Shown here piece by piece: positions 1 through 11,968 of a DNA stretch of 64,000 nt. The DNA lies in NCBI RefSeq assembly GCF_042477335.2, contig NC_091264.1, positions 34,411,386 to 34,475,385 on the forward strand, written 5' to 3'. The stretch is from Ovis canadensis. Its lineage: Eukaryota > Chordata > Mammalia > Artiodactyla > Bovidae. Both the position numbers and the translations under genes were made by a program. The notes beneath the pieces were generated by a model. It worked only from the letters and a program-made list of their open reading frames with translations. It was not told where the DNA came from and searched no databases. Numbering within the stretch: the first letter of the stretch is position 1; each line of letters opens with the position of its first letter.

Positions 1-2215
1 TGAGCAGTCATAAAGTGCCTGTGTTAGAAACAGCATAGTAAATAAACCAAACTACAAGGACTTATTTTGCTTTTTGACAGATTTTTATTTCTGATGTTTT
101 TTGCTCACATAAAAGTTATCCTAAAGGTTAATAGTTGATCTGGACAAATAATAGAAAAATTTCTTTCTACTTCAATTCCCATTAAAAAAAAAAAAAGCAC
201 AGAAGAACTGTCACATTTAAAGCAGTGAGGATTTTTTAAAATGTATCACATGCTAAGTGAGTTGAGCTTGGTCCTTGCAGTGGTGTGAGCTTTATTGGCT
301 GTATTGGTGTGATTGGTGGAAATCGATCCATCGCAACCAACATGTGAGGAGACTTTATAGAGGATGGAATAGGAAGGGGTGCCCTTCAGTGTCTCAACCC
401 TTTGAACAAAAGACCTATTTGTCTTGTTCGTCATTCCATTCTGAAAATATGAACTAGAATTAAAATTGTAGATGTTTTATGTATATGTTGATGGGACAAA
501 AAGTATTTATTTAATAATCAGATGTGTATAAATTATTGTATTGAACTTTATATTAATTCATTTGTATCTTTAAAAATGATCACTTAAAGCCGGTGATTCC
601 TCTAGTACACTGAGAAATATTTCGGTAAAGCCAGCCTTCTTCACTTGTGCATCTTGTTAAATAATTGATAACATGCTTCTCTATTTTCTGAGTTGTAGGA
701 AGTATTTGGCTCCAGGAAAGATTTAACTGTTTATGACAACCATACTCAAAAGTAATAGGAAAACTTCTTAATAAAAGTTTTTCAGTGAATGAATTCAGAA
801 TAAGGATGTCTACTTATAATGCAGGGACAGTTCTGCTGCTCTTATTCATGTGCAAGTACTTCTGGTAAACAGCAATAGCATAAAAATTATTTCAGTGCTC
901 TGTACCACTGGTTTTGTGTTACTGTTCCATTAAGCTTGGTGTAAGGATTTAAAGATAAATTCTTGGAACATTAAATGATTAAAAAGGCCTTTGCCTTGTT
1001 CTTGGGTGTTTTTCCTTCTCTTGCCCATGTCTGGTAAACTTTAAGGATGGTTGTATTTAATTTATCTTATTTGAAGGATTTTACTTCATTGTGAATATAT
1101 AAAGCTACAAATGAAGGATAAAGATGACATGAGAAGTCTGTAATTTATTGTAAATTCTTAAAATACTGTGTAAATAAAATGACATGAGTGTGTTTTAAAG
1201 AAGTTTATGTGTAGTGCCTTAAGTTAAAATATATTTTGACTATATTGTTTGAATTCAAAGCTATGACTTTATTATTTTAAAATTTTTATGTGAATAAAAT
1301 AAAATGTTACCAAAACATTTTAATCGTAATTATTAAATATGTGATGTCCTTGATGATTTTTTAATTTGTCACCTTCTTTCAAAATATGCATAGTATGATA
1401 GATGTTAACATGACTTAGTGATACTGCAAAATCCACCTAGGCATTCATTACAATCTTTTTAAAACCAGGATTGTGTGTGTAACATTTAACCATATTTTAA
1501 AAGCAGTGTATAAATATACACTGTATAAATATAGTATAAATAAGGACATCATTGGAAAGATAGCCAAGATAAATTTTGCAGTTTCTAGAATTATAATTCA
1601 CTGACTTGCAGTAGAAAGGAAGAAGTTTCAAAAGTTGGTTACAAAACACTAGGGGTGAGGGTCTTTTCTAATATATATTCAACAAAGCTTCCTCTAATAG
1701 AGCAGTTTTTTTTTCTTTTTTAAATTTTGACATTCATTGAATACTGCTAGCTAGGGACTGTGGGGAAAACAAATTAAGCACTTTCTTTGAAGAGTTCTGT
1801 GGCATTTCAAAAGTGGTAACCCTATACCAACAAAACACTTTTGTCTACTCATGGTTTACCTCTTGGGCTGAGATCCTTGAATCTAGAACCAGTTCCCACG
1901 CTCTGCTTCCTGAAGTTTGAATTCCAGATTTATTGAATAAAGTTGATTCCAATAGAGAATGAAAACTAAGACCAATTTCTTTATTAATTGGGAAAGTTAT
2001 GAACTATTCTACAAAAAAGTTTCAGGCCCAAGATCCAGTAATCTTTCTTGTTGCCTCTTCATTGCATTTGATTATCAATGTTACATTAGCTTCATAAAAC
2101 TAGTGTTTTAGAAAAAACCTGCATGAGTTTTTGAGGTGAATATAACATTGATATCAAACGATAAAAAAAAGCATAAAAAGAGAAAACTACAGATTTTCAA
2201 AGCTGTGTTTTTTCC
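1..2215 (+). other. AT-rich non-repeat region; candidate 3' UTR of a plus-strand neighbour
   Basis: No young SINE or LINE is visible in this 2.2 kb, which is unusual for the window. Several poly(A) signals lie on the plus strand. A splice-acceptor-like sequence (cttggtccttgcag) ends at 280. If used with one base carried in from a previous exon, it opens a short frame ending in GGNRSIATNM and a TGA near 350. I do not recognise this peptide. In human the gene left of ENPP5 is ENPP4, on the plus strand, so a long 3' UTR is plausible, but the peptide is not the ENPP4 tail as I know it. Inference only. Confidence 0.3.
970..1941 (+). promoter_or_regulatory. cluster of candidate poly(A) signals, plus strand
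   Basis: ATTAAA at 970-975 is followed about 30 bases later by a T/GT-rich stretch, the usual arrangement for cleavage. AATAAA occurs at 1173-1178, 1293-1298 and 1936-1941. AT-rich DNA yields such hexamers by chance, so these support a 3' UTR only weakly. Confidence 0.3.
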
Positions 2216-2556
2216 AGTAGTTATGTACAGATGTGAGAGTTGGACCATAAAGAACGATGAGCGCTAGAGAATTTATGTTTTCCAGTTGTGCTGCTGGAGA
2301 GGATTCTTGAGAGTCCGTTGGACAGCACAGAAATCAAACTAGTCAATCCCAAAGGAAATCAACCCTGAATATTCATTGGAAGGACTGATGCTGAAACTGA
2401 AGCTCCAATACTTTGGTCACCTAATGCAAAGAGCCAGCTCACTGGAAAAGACCCTGATGCTGGGAAAGAATGAGGGCAGGAGGAGAGGGGGGATGAGATG
2501 GCTGGATGGTATCACTGACTCAATGAACATGAGTTTGAGCAAATTCCAGGAGATAG
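2216..2556 (+). repeat. BovB LINE, 3' fragment
   Basis: The plus strand encodes a degraded version of the BovB reverse-transcriptase C-terminus, with recognisable LKLKLQYFGHLM and [15 protein letters not shown]. It corresponds to the last part of the full copy at 41.0-44.0 kb but lacks that element's normal 3' end. Instead it passes at GGAGATAG (2549-2556) into BovA2 sequence. Confidence 0.85.
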
Positions 2557-2752
2557 CAATGCACCCCACTCCAATACTCTTGCCTGGAAAATCCCATGGA
2601 CGGAGGAGCCTGGTAGACTGCAGTCCATGGGGTCACTAAGAGTCAGACACGACTGAGCAACTTCACTTTCACTTTTCACTTTCATGCACTGGAGAAGGAA
2701 ATGGCAACCCACTCCAGTGTTCTTGCCTGGAGAATCCCAGGGACGGGGGAGG
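2549..2752 (+). repeat. BovA2 SINE, sense, 3'-truncated, fused to BovB
   Basis: First monomer (cactccaatactcttgcctgg), the cacttttcactttcatgc linker and the start of the second monomer are visible. The second monomer stops at gacgggggagg, losing the rest of the element and its tail. The left boundary is inside BovB-like sequence. Confidence 0.85.
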
Positions 2753-2759
2753 AACAGGA

Positions 2760-4336
2760 AAAATGGTATCAATTAATCAGCTTCAAAACAGTTGATAGAA
2801 GATGGAGAGAAAACACGTCAGTGTTGTGATGGGGGGGGATTCCATTCTTCTGACCTTTTAAAAGTTTTTACTTACAGTCAGGAAGGTCAGCCGGTCTCCA
2901 TCTTATTTCTGTGTCCTAATTTGTGTTGACTGTACACAAAAGTTTGGCCAGAGAGACATGCAGGTAAAACCAGAACAACAACAAAACTGTCAAAACATGA
3001 TAAGAGACAAGGTTTTCCCAGCAAAGTGTAAAATTTTATTTTCTTTCAGGTAAACTCCAGCTGCTATTTTACAGGAAGATAAGTATCTGTAAATAAAAGA
3101 ACCATTCAATAGTCAAATCTTCAGATCAGAGTTTTAATGATTTCATCTGTGTTACAGAATTTACTCTCTTCTTCCCACTAAGGTCATCATAGCACCCTCT
3201 AAAATGAATTTAACACAACAATTAATTTACATACACAGATTGCAGTTGAATAGTAACTGCTTTTAAATAGACCAATTTCATCTTCAGGTCATTAGATTTG
3301 GCATCTCAATCACACAGATAAGTTCACTGCTATAAAGCAAGCCAATATGAGTAAGTCGCATATTCTGAAATGTCTAATCCAGAGTTCAGACCTCCTGAGG
3401 AGTTTGCTATCTACCATCTCATGTCTCAGCTTCTTAATCTGTACTACTGATACATTTCCAGTGATTTCATTCTATCCCATTAAGAGGCTGTATTAAGCAT
3501 TAGGTGCTAACACTCTTTATTGGCATCATCATTTAAAAAGCATTCACCTGATTTTAGGAAGCACTTTAATTATATTTTTCACTCTGCCACTTTTGTTCTT
3601 TATCTCAAATTTATAGTTTCTTTCTTAAATACTTTTGCCATTTTACCAACTTCTTTGTCAGTGAGTACATAAATATACACAAAATCATAGTATTATCTAT
3701 GGGCCACATGTCTGTAAGCTGGTTTCTGTTGTCTTCAAGGAAAGCTATTCTGGGGCTTCCTCTTTCCTCTGAGAAACCACCGGTAATACCCTCTCCCCAA
3801 CCAGACTACTTAAGAGACCAAAAGCAGTTTTCCATGGTGGGAATGAGCTGAGATGACCAGGCAGGTGAAAAATCCTACTGAGGAGATAAAGTCTTTTGTG
3901 AATGAAAAGTCTTACTGAGGAGTAATGTCTATTTGTGAACCTGGATTCATCTTTGATTCCACTGAGCATCTGTGAGTAGATATTCAAATATTTCAAGGAA
4001 ACAAGGCTATAATCTCAACTTCTTTTATTTCAATACCTGTTACCTCTAGGTATTGTCTCACTAAATTTTGCCACCAGGCACCCTTTAGCGTTGTCCTGGG
4101 TACATTACAAACACTAGTCCTGCCTGATTTTTTTTCCCCTAAACTCCTAATTATTTCCCCCAAGCTCCACACAGCTCTTTTCAAGGATTGTGTGGCTGAC
4201 ATTTTTCCCAATATATTTTGTGCTTTCTTGCAATCCTAGATCTTCAAATGCTCAAATATAAAGGCTCTGTTACTACAGGTTACCAGAAACAAAACACTCT
4301 TTGAACTAATCTGATTTTTAACACAATTAACAGTGA
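2760..4336. other. non-repeat spacer downstream of ENPP5
   Basis: No gene or young repeat is recognised. Minus-strand AATAAA at 3035-3040 and 3516-3521 could be distal ENPP5 poly(A) signals. The region is otherwise AT-rich and unremarkable. Confidence 0.4.
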
Positions 4337-5193
4337 TTTATTTTTCAAGGAAGCAAATAATTACAGAGCAAGAGAAAACATTGCTGAGATGATGCCTGAT
4401 CCCTTCTGCCCTTCTAGGGCAGTGCTAGACTTGAGAGGAAGCAAATGTATATTCATGGTGTCTTTATTATCAAAATCAGAGTAAAATGACTACATCAGGA
4501 AATAGCAATAATGAATGTCACGATGGAAATGATATGCCTAGATTGAATCCAGCAGCATCTGGATCTCTGTTGTGGGGGCGGAAATAAGATGAAAACCTAT
4601 GTCGTATGGAAAGAAATACGACAAGGAGTGCTCACAGATGCACCGTGCTTTGGGAACCCATCTCTCTGAAATCCAACATTCAAAGGTCATCACATTTCAT
4701 TTTCAACAGTTTTCACTTTCTTCCCGTTCTCCCAATGTAAGGAGATATATTTCTACATTATTCAGGAATTATTAGAAATTTCATTTCATTCTGGGACATA
4801 GGTATAAAATTTGTCTTTTTCTACTGAATTATAAGACATAATTGTCAATAAAGTGCATTTCACATAAAAGTACCATTAGGAGAGTAAAGTGCAATATGTA
4901 AGGTACTTCAAACAGTGCAAAGTTGCTAAATATATACATTGCATGTGCCAAGCCCAAATAAAGCAGGATCTTATCTACCAGAAGCCAGAGAGAACAATGG
5001 AAATATACTTCCCCATCTTTCATCCTTTGCAGGTCAGTGTATTTTGGTCCGTATGTGTATGTGTGTGTGTGTGACTGCCCCTGTATATATACATAACTGC
5101 TTAATGGTCTGTGCAAATGTCTGAAGCTAGTTCCCTAGAATTTGAAACCTTTAAACACTGACATAACTATGCCATCTTCACATCACAGAAGCA
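4337..5193 (-). other. ENPP5: ENPP5 3' UTR (provisional extent)
   Basis: Sequence directly after the ENPP5 stop codon is free of SINEs. Minus-strand AATAAA hexamers lie at 4463-4468 and 4337-4342, giving a 3' UTR of roughly 0.7-0.9 kb. More distal signals near 3.5 and 3.0 kb cannot be excluded. A short TG run sits near 5,056-5,073. The end point needs transcript data. Confidence 0.45.
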
Positions 5194-5621
5194 TTAGGCT
5201 TGTAATAATGGTTGAGATATTTCAGCCTGAAAATCTGGTAAGGCAGGTATTTGACTTTGAATTAAATGTTTAATGAGAACTATTAAAAACACAATAACTA
5301 TAACGCTACCGAGAGAGACCCCGATGAAATAAGCATATGGCTCGTCTTGTTCATTTTCTCTTGGTTTCACACTACCATGGAGGAGAGGAGGAGTCTGGGT
5401 ATTAGGACTTGCTCTTGGAGTTGGTGAACTGAGCAGATCCTGAACGTTGCTGAGTGATCCATTGTGAGGCAGGGCAGTGATGCTGAGCAGGTGGCAGAGC
5501 AGGGGGTACAGATCTGTAGAATTCATGGCTGCTTTTGTGAAATTCTTTCGGAAGGCAGGGCCGTGGGCTAAGAAAATGGGATGCATTTCTGCTAATGCAT
5601 TGTCATACCCGTGGTTGCCTA
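5194..5621 (-). CDS. ENPP5: ENPP5 last coding exon
   Basis: The acceptor is tatcttcacag before TAGGCAACC; TA completes the split leucine codon. The exon carries the last zinc ligand (His in GNHGYDN), the end of the catalytic domain, a low-complexity Ser/Thr/Pro-rich stalk, the membrane span (FIGVSLGSVIVIVFLIVLI) and the stop at 5196-5194. The stalk differs most from the human protein, as expected for a juxtamembrane linker. Confidence 0.94.
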
Positions 5622-8600
5622 CTGTGAAGATAAAATGCATGAACAAGTCAGCCAACCAGATGGTATTAAAATGGAAATAACTGTATCATCGAATGCTGGA
5701 CTTACATGCAAATTTTATCTAATTTGACTTTTAGATAAAAGAATCCTTTACACATCATCTCTGCTGTGGTCAACATCACGATTCACTTCAGGAAACGAAA
5801 AGTCAAATGATCACAAATCTTTTCCACAGGCCACAGGAAGAAGGGTAAACTTCCCTGAGCCAAGTCGGGGGAATACAAAAGTGATTTTTTTTGTTGGCAG
5901 TAAACTAACTTTCAGCAATTACTTGTTAGGTACCTACTATGTTCCACTTATTGTTCTAGAGATAAAGGGATAAAGATGCCCTTAGTCATGAAGCCAATAA
6001 ATTAATAATTTATCAGTTGACTCATTAGAAAAGCTCCTGATGCTGGGAAAGATTGAGGGCGGGAGGAGAAGGGGATGACAGAGGACCGGATGGTTGGATG
6101 GCATCACTGACTCAACAGACATGAGTTTGAGCAAACTCTGGGAGATAGTGAAGAACAGGGAAGCCTGTGTGCTGCAGTCCGCGGGGTCACAAAGAGTTGA
6201 ACACAACACAGCGACTGAACAACAATCAAAAAATAAAGATCAGGACTTGTGGGTAAAATCTTGTCTTGGTGTTTCAGATCAGGATCCAGCTTAGCGCTGT
6301 CTGCTTTAGTACGGCTACAAAAAAAGTTAACAACTTTCGGAGTCTTGATAAGTCAGAAGATACAAAATTGAAGGATGAAAACCCCTGCATAATAAAAGCT
6401 GCCTTTTATAGGCATGTGGCTCTAGCACAATATCAGGGTTCTACTGCCAATAAAATGGCAACCATGAGAACTGAAAGGCTTTAGTTCAAAGGTGGTGAGA
6501 ATGACTGGCAAATCGGCCTCTACTGCTTGTGTTTGCTACTAGGAAATGTGCAATGGGAACACAGAATTGAAAAAAAAAATCATAAATCAATTCCTCTGAG
6601 AGTCATCTTCGCAGAGTAATTCCAAATCTGCCTGGCAAAATCCATCTAAGGGAATCATTTTTAGTGCTATGATTCTTTTGAGTTTCTTATTCGAGTGGAA
6701 ATAATGCTGGATTTATGAATCACTAGGAATCATCCGACTGGGGCTGTGCTATTCTGTTTAATTAATCAACAGTAACATTGGGAAATGTGCCATTATATAA
6801 TCTGTAATTGGATGATTGTTGGGCTCCTGTCTATGAAAAGTTGGATCTAGACTCTAATCATGAAGGCAAAGTAAATCCTATCACACTTCTTACTAGAAAC
6901 TTAGACTTGAAGTGAACTCATTATGACTTAGAAAACCTTTCCCATGAAGAGGGACTTTTTTTCCTAGTGGTGAATGCATGCTCAGATATTTGCAACTCCA
7001 TGGACTGTAGTCCACCAGGCTTCTCTGTCCATGGAATTCTCCAGGCAGGAATAGTGGAATGGGTTGTCATTTCCTTTTCCAGGGGATCCTCCCAACCCCG
7101 GAATTGAACCTGGGTGTCCAGCATTGCAGGGAGGCAGATTCCTTACCACTGAGCCACCAGGAAGCCCTTCCTAGCGGTAGCCCCTACCATAAATGCTTGA
7201 TCCAGCAGACAGTATTTAATAATGGATGCCTAAGGGCAATGGTTCTCAAATTTGACCGTGTATGAGACTCTGGTGTAGGGAGGGTGGGTGCAGGTAAAAA
7301 CACAGATCTCTGGGCTCCACCCTCTCAGTTCCCAGTTTAGCAGATCTGCGTTGGCCCCAAGAATCTGCATTTCTAATGAGTTCCCAGGAGATTTGGATGA
7401 TGCTGGTCCAGGAAACACATTTTGAGAACAGCTGCTTTTGGACATTAGGGCTGAATTCTCTTCTAGAACCCAGGCTGAGAAGGACTGTAGTAGCCAGTAC
7501 TTAATTATTTTGTTGAAAAAATAATTATGTTGAACATAATGTAACACAAACAGGAGCACCATTAAGGTTTTTGATTCAAAATAGGAGTGACCATCTATTA
7601 TGTAATTGTAGTTCACTGAACCAAAGTTTCAAGAGAGCCACTGACATTTATGCTAATTGTAATTCTGTCTCTTCAGAGACAGCAGTTGTTTTCTAAGCAA
7701 CTCCTCTCACATAAGAGTCACCTGCATAATACATGAAAGCCTGAACATATAAAGTTGGCAACTATTCCCACGGCCAAAGAAATTATTTTTTTTTAACTTT
7801 CTTAATACAGTTCTCCTGGCCTGATTAAATATTGGTTTACAGATTATTGCTGCTACTGCTAAGTCGCTTCAGTCGTGTCTGACCCTGTGCAACCCCATAG
7901 ACGGCAGCCCACCAGGCTCCCCTGTCCCTGGGATTCTCCAGGCAAGAACACTGGAGTGGGTTACCATTTCCTTCTCCAATGCATGAAAGTGAAAAGTGAA
8001 AGTGAAGTTGCTCCGTCGTGTCTGACTCTTAGTGACCCCATGGACTGCAGTCTACCAGGCTCCTCCGTCCATGGAGTTTCCCAGGCAAGAGTACTAGAGT
8101 AGGTTGCCATTGCCTTTTCCTTACAGATTATTATCTGTACGTAAAACCTGTTTTAAGGATCTGAACCCATCACATATACATCTGCCAGTATGACTCATTT
8201 ATGCTCTATAAATGCCACCAGGTAACTGCTTTTCTCTTCATCAATAAACATGATGCAAACCCAATTCTACCTAAAGGGACATTTTTTAAATATCTCAAAT
8301 GTATCAAGGAGCATTTCTAGTCAGTGTTGGCACCATATGCTTCCTTAAACATTCAGTAACAATGGAAACAACCCCCAGTGAATTGATTGGTAGTGTGTGT
8401 TAATGTCTCTATCAGCCAGGGAAACAGATCCCATGCTAGGTAGTTTAAGAGAGGGAATTTCAGATGAGGGCTAGTGTTGAAGTTCAGAAGTAAACATGAG
8501 ATGGCAAGGTTACCCCGTGAGTAGCCCAGTGGGAATAGTCCCCAGTGGGAACGTCAATGGCTCCCAGAGCTGGAGAGACAGAAGGAAGAGGTGCGGTCAC

Positions 8601-11600
8601 CAGAGCCCCAAAGGCAGGACTACTCAGTAGGAGCTGAGGCCAGAGACAGGGAGGTTGTCCAGAGCTGGGATCACAGTGGACATGAAGTCATAGGCTGGGG
8701 CAGGAATGGGGGACAGACCCTGGCTTCTGCCAAGTTCCTGCCTTCCACACTCCTGCCAAGGTTCTCTGTTGGCCAAATGGAACCAGAAACCAGCTTACAA
8801 AGTAGCTTGGGAAATTTAGCCTGTAGGGATCTGTCACTGCTGATACAGAGCAGATCAGGGTAAGGGTGGGCGGGCAGTTTGAGAGCAAATATGCAAATGG
8901 CAGGCACAATAAAGATGAGTTACGTCCTGGGCATGACTTCCATTTGGCTAACTTGTTAAAAGCTGTATGAAAAGGGAAAACTACACATTACGGATGGCTC
9001 CTCTGTCCATGGAATTCTCCAGGCAAGAACCCTGGAGTGGGCTGCCATGCCCTCCTCCAGGGGATCTTTCCAACCCAGGGATTGAACCTGCATCTTCTGC
9101 AGTGCAAATTCTTTACCATCTGAGCCACCAGGGAAGCCTCTATTATGGATGGCAGAAAGCTCTTTATTTTGTATGCTTGAATTTTAAATAGGATTTCCAT
9201 CATCTTCTAAATTTATATAATGGAAATACCTCCAGAATTATACCACTAGGTATTCATTAGGAAAATATATCTTGATATACTTTTATCCATGCCAGTATGC
9301 ACTTCTTTTTAGAAAGGTTCCCAAGGTGTAAAGCAAAGCTGGCCTATATTTTGTAGAGCCAGAGGACAAAAGAAACTAGAAAGCTGACAACAGCAGAGAA
9401 AAATAGAGATGACACTTTTATGAAACCAGAGTATGAAACAGATGCAGAAATGATTCAATTTACAAAACTCAGGTTTTTCTCAGGAACATAATGGTTATAA
9501 TTAGCAGTATAGGGCACGGTGCTTATCTTTGGTCTGATGACTTCAAGAGATGTAAATGTTTCACTTTTAGGTTACTTCATTTTAAAGTCCCAGTAAATCT
9601 TTATTGGGATATTTATTGGATCTTTATTTAGCTATTAATGTATGACACTAGCTAGCTATTCGATCGGTAAACAGAATGTTGAATACAGCAGAAACAACTC
9701 CCAGTTGGCCTCCACTTTAGCAGACGATGCAGAATGGGGAGAAAGACTGTAACATACTCACACAGAAAGTCATCTGACTTATTCCGTAAAATATGCCAGC
9801 CGTCGTCAGCCACTGCAAGAATGGGCTGAATTCGACTGTTGTGTTTGTAATGCCATCTTTCCGGAACCTCTTCCTTTTTGTAAACAGTCAGATTAGGATG
9901 AGCTTGAGCTAATGCTTCATAGACTTCATCAAATTTGCCTAAAACAGAAGGATTAGGAGAAGCAGTCAGAACAAGACTCTCACTGCTACAGCCAAGAAGC
10001 AACCATGGTAACAGAGGTCAGTCAATGCAGACATCCTACTGATGTAGACAGCAAGTTCAAGGTAATGAAGTCTCACCAGACAATTTAGAGCCCCCTGCCT
10101 GCCCCCGCTCCCTGTGGGGGAAACTGAGAAATAATCTTCTCTTAAAATAAATTCATCTTCAGAGAAGACATTTTATTGAACCAGAAGTCTCTAATCTCTA
10201 AAGACTTAAATACACATGTCCATGCGTGCATGAGTGTGCTAAGCTGCTTTAGTCATGCTCAACTCTTTGCAGCCCTGGGGATGTAAAACTTAAAAAAAAA
10301 AAAAAGCCTTTTTATTTTATATTGGAGTGTAGTTGACTGACAATGTTGGATTCTTTTCAGTTGCACAACAAAGTGATTTCAGTTATACACATACAGGTAT
10401 CCATTCTCTTTCAAATTCTTTTTGGGGATGTTAAATGTTTTGAGTTTGTTTAAAACTCAAACAGAATCTACCTTTAAAACAGAAATAATGAATGACAGGT
10501 TGGTATGAGGCTTTGAGATGGGGTTTGTAAAAAGTTTCAGGCCCTAAAGCCTGTGCTCTGCAACAAGAGAAGACACTGCAATGAGAGGCCCTCACACCAC
10601 AACTAGAGAACAGCCCACACAGCAGTGAAGGCCCAGAACATCCAAATAAATTTTTTTTAAGTCTGAGATACTGTTATTACTTCCCTTGCTCATAGGTAAG
10701 AAAACTAAATCTCAGCAGGAGCAAAACTCTCTCTTTCCTCTATCCCACTGCTTCCCTATTAAGCAGATTCTAACTAAGGATCCTCTGAAGGCTTCCATAA
10801 AAATCACTGTAACTCCATGCACATTTGTGTGTATCTTCCCATCCCTACTTCTCTGCGAGTGAAGGCTGTAGCTTTTCATCATATCCAATGACTCCAAAAT
10901 GGTTAAATGCCACTACCATAAATATACAGAGAGAGCATCAGTTTCAATACTGTAGAAAAAAGTCAAAAATCAGACTCTGAGGGAAGAGACTTTGTCTTTT
11001 CAGAGACTAAGGATTAAATCCAAGAATATTACCATGAACAAAGACAAGCACACTTGAAAGACAGAGACAAAAATCCCCCACTCAGTCACGCTGGGCACAT
11101 CCACACCCCGCCCCAGATCACCACTCAGTTCAGGCTGACCTTCCCTGGGCAAGATGGCGGCCACTGGCGATTGGTCAATCAGGGTGTAGTGCTCTCTATC
11201 CAGATATTGGTCAAGCTCTATGATCCTCTCCTGGGAACACTGCGTCATTCCATGGTCACTTGTGATGATCAGGTTCAGAACATTCCACAATTTTGCCTTT
11301 TTCAGCATTTGTATGAGATATCCTAACTTGTGGTCAATATCTGAAATGACAGTCCCCATGAGCGGACTGTCTGGTCCCAACTGGTGGCCCATATCATCAG
11401 GTTCCTCCCAGTAAAGAAGACCAAGATTGATGGGCTCTTTTGACGTAAACCATTCAATAATTTTGGCAACTCTCTCTTCAAATGAAACGGAGTCATTGTA
11501 AGGCATATAGTGAGTGGGGAAGGTTCCGTGTATTTTGACATCTGTTCCGGGCCACATGGCCGCACCACTCGTGTGTCCTGCCCTCTGATTTGTGATCCAT

Positions 11601-11968
11601 ATCGGTGTCGCTTCTTCCCAAAACTCAGAATCATAAATATCCATGTCATCCAAGGAGAAAGATTTGTTCAGAATAGGGTCATACATGTCATTTGCCACAA
11701 TACCATGATTCTCGGCAAAGAGGCCAGTGACCAAAGTATAATGGTTAGGGTAGGTCTTTGTAATAAAAATATTAGTAACTTGCTGCACCTGGACACCGTA
11801 TTTCATAATATAATGAAAATGGGGTGTTGGAACTCTATATAAATAATCCCAACGGAATCCGTCAAATGAAACTAGCAGAACCTTTGGCTGGTCTGACTGG
11901 AGAGAAAATGTAACGGAAAGCGTTAATGCAGCAAGCATGAAGGACATCCAGAGAAGTTTTGAAGTCAT
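5194..11968 (-). CDS. ENPP5: ENPP5, ectonucleotide pyrophosphatase/phosphodiesterase family member 5 (three coding exons)
   Basis: Joining 11,968-11,140, 9,938-9,762 and 5,621-5,194 gives 829+177+428 = 1,434 bases: 477 codons plus TAA, the same length as human ENPP5, with no internal stop. The product is a type I membrane glycoprotein of the alkaline-phosphatase superfamily. Residues 1-23 form a signal peptide. Family zinc ligands and nucleophile are visible: D36 in SFDGFRWD, T72 in KTYPNHYT, D191 and H195 in EEPDDMGHQLGP, D238/H239 in SDHG, and H339 in GNHGYDN. Several N-glycosylation sequons (for example N101, N158) are present. A single membrane span lies at about 434-452, followed by a short cytoplasmic tail ending QPLLQA. 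Family enzymes cleave phosphodiester bonds outside the cell; ENPP5 substrates are poorly defined, and NAD-type nucleotides have been proposed. All junctions use GT-AG and keep frame. The gene appears intact and functional. Confidence 0.96.
6013..6230 (+). repeat. BovB LINE 3' end
   Basis: Degraded copy of the BovB terminus, including the coding remnant DGITDSTDMSLSKLWEIV and the 3' segment gggtcacaaagagttgaaca. Heavily 5'-truncated. Confidence 0.85.
6968..7168 (-). repeat. Bov-tA SINE
   Basis: Minus-strand copy with the tRNA-derived head at the right (gagccaccaggaagccc) and BovA body at the left. Moderately diverged. Confidence 0.9.
7239..7432. mobile_element. MER5A-like hAT DNA transposon remnant
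   Basis: Inverted ends ggttctcaa and ttgagaac bracket a body with agatctctgggctccaccct and aagaatctgcatttct, typical of MER5A. It is a nonautonomous fossil without coding capacity. Confidence 0.75.
7848..8123 (-). repeat. BovA2 SINE (dimer)
   Basis: Both BovA monomers and the gaaagtgaaaagtgaaagtg linker are complete in reverse orientation, with a gctgctactgct tail at the left. Well preserved. Confidence 0.93.
8993..9140 (-). repeat. Bov-tA SINE, partial
   Basis: Reverse copy with an intact tRNA-derived head (gagccaccagggaagcc); the 3' part of the BovA body is missing. Confidence 0.9.
9762..9938 (-). CDS. ENPP5: ENPP5 second coding exon
   Basis: The acceptor is ttctgttttag before GCAAATTTG, completing Gly and continuing KFDEVYEALAQAHPN. 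The exon is 177 bases and ends at KSDDFL with donor GTGAGT after CTGT. It keeps the phase needed to join TTA-GGC in the next exon (LLGNHGYDN). It encodes part of the catalytic-domain C-terminal half and no metal ligand. Confidence 0.93.
10221..10280 (-). repeat. BovA fragment
   Basis: About 60 bases of the BovA 3' region (gctaagctgctttagtcatg) in reverse orientation, truncated after gcagccctgggg. Confidence 0.7.
10288..10428 (-). mobile_element. L1 3' end fragment
   Basis: A poly-A stretch abuts sequence ttattttatattggagtgta followed by the caaagtgatttcagttatac motif, the reverse of the cetartiodactyl L1 3' UTR. Confidence 0.7.
10543..10660 (+). repeat. CHR SINE, 3' part
   Basis: Contains gcaatgagaggccctcacac and cacaactagagaacagccca, followed by an A/T-rich tail; matches the CHR body shared by ruminants and whales. 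The tRNA head is absent. Confidence 0.75.

Larger units (their letters stand above)
5622..9761 (-). other. ENPP5: ENPP5 last intron
   Basis: A 4.1 kb intron with GTGAGT donor at 9,761 and CAG acceptor at 5,622. It contains a BovB 3' fragment, one hAT element and three SINEs listed separately. The rest (for example 6,240-6,960, 8,125-8,990 and 9,145-9,640) shows no gene. Confidence 0.9.
9939..11139 (-). other. ENPP5: ENPP5 intron between coding exons 1 and 2
   Basis: A 1.2 kb GT-AG intron. It holds a BovA fragment, an L1 3' fragment and a CHR SINE tail; no other feature is seen. Confidence 0.9.

Noticed and set aside
275-457. 60-codon frame beginning QWC as the ENPP4 C-terminus
   Set aside because: Apart from a chance QWC and a vague SV.PF match, it does not resemble the known membrane span and acidic tail of ENPP4.
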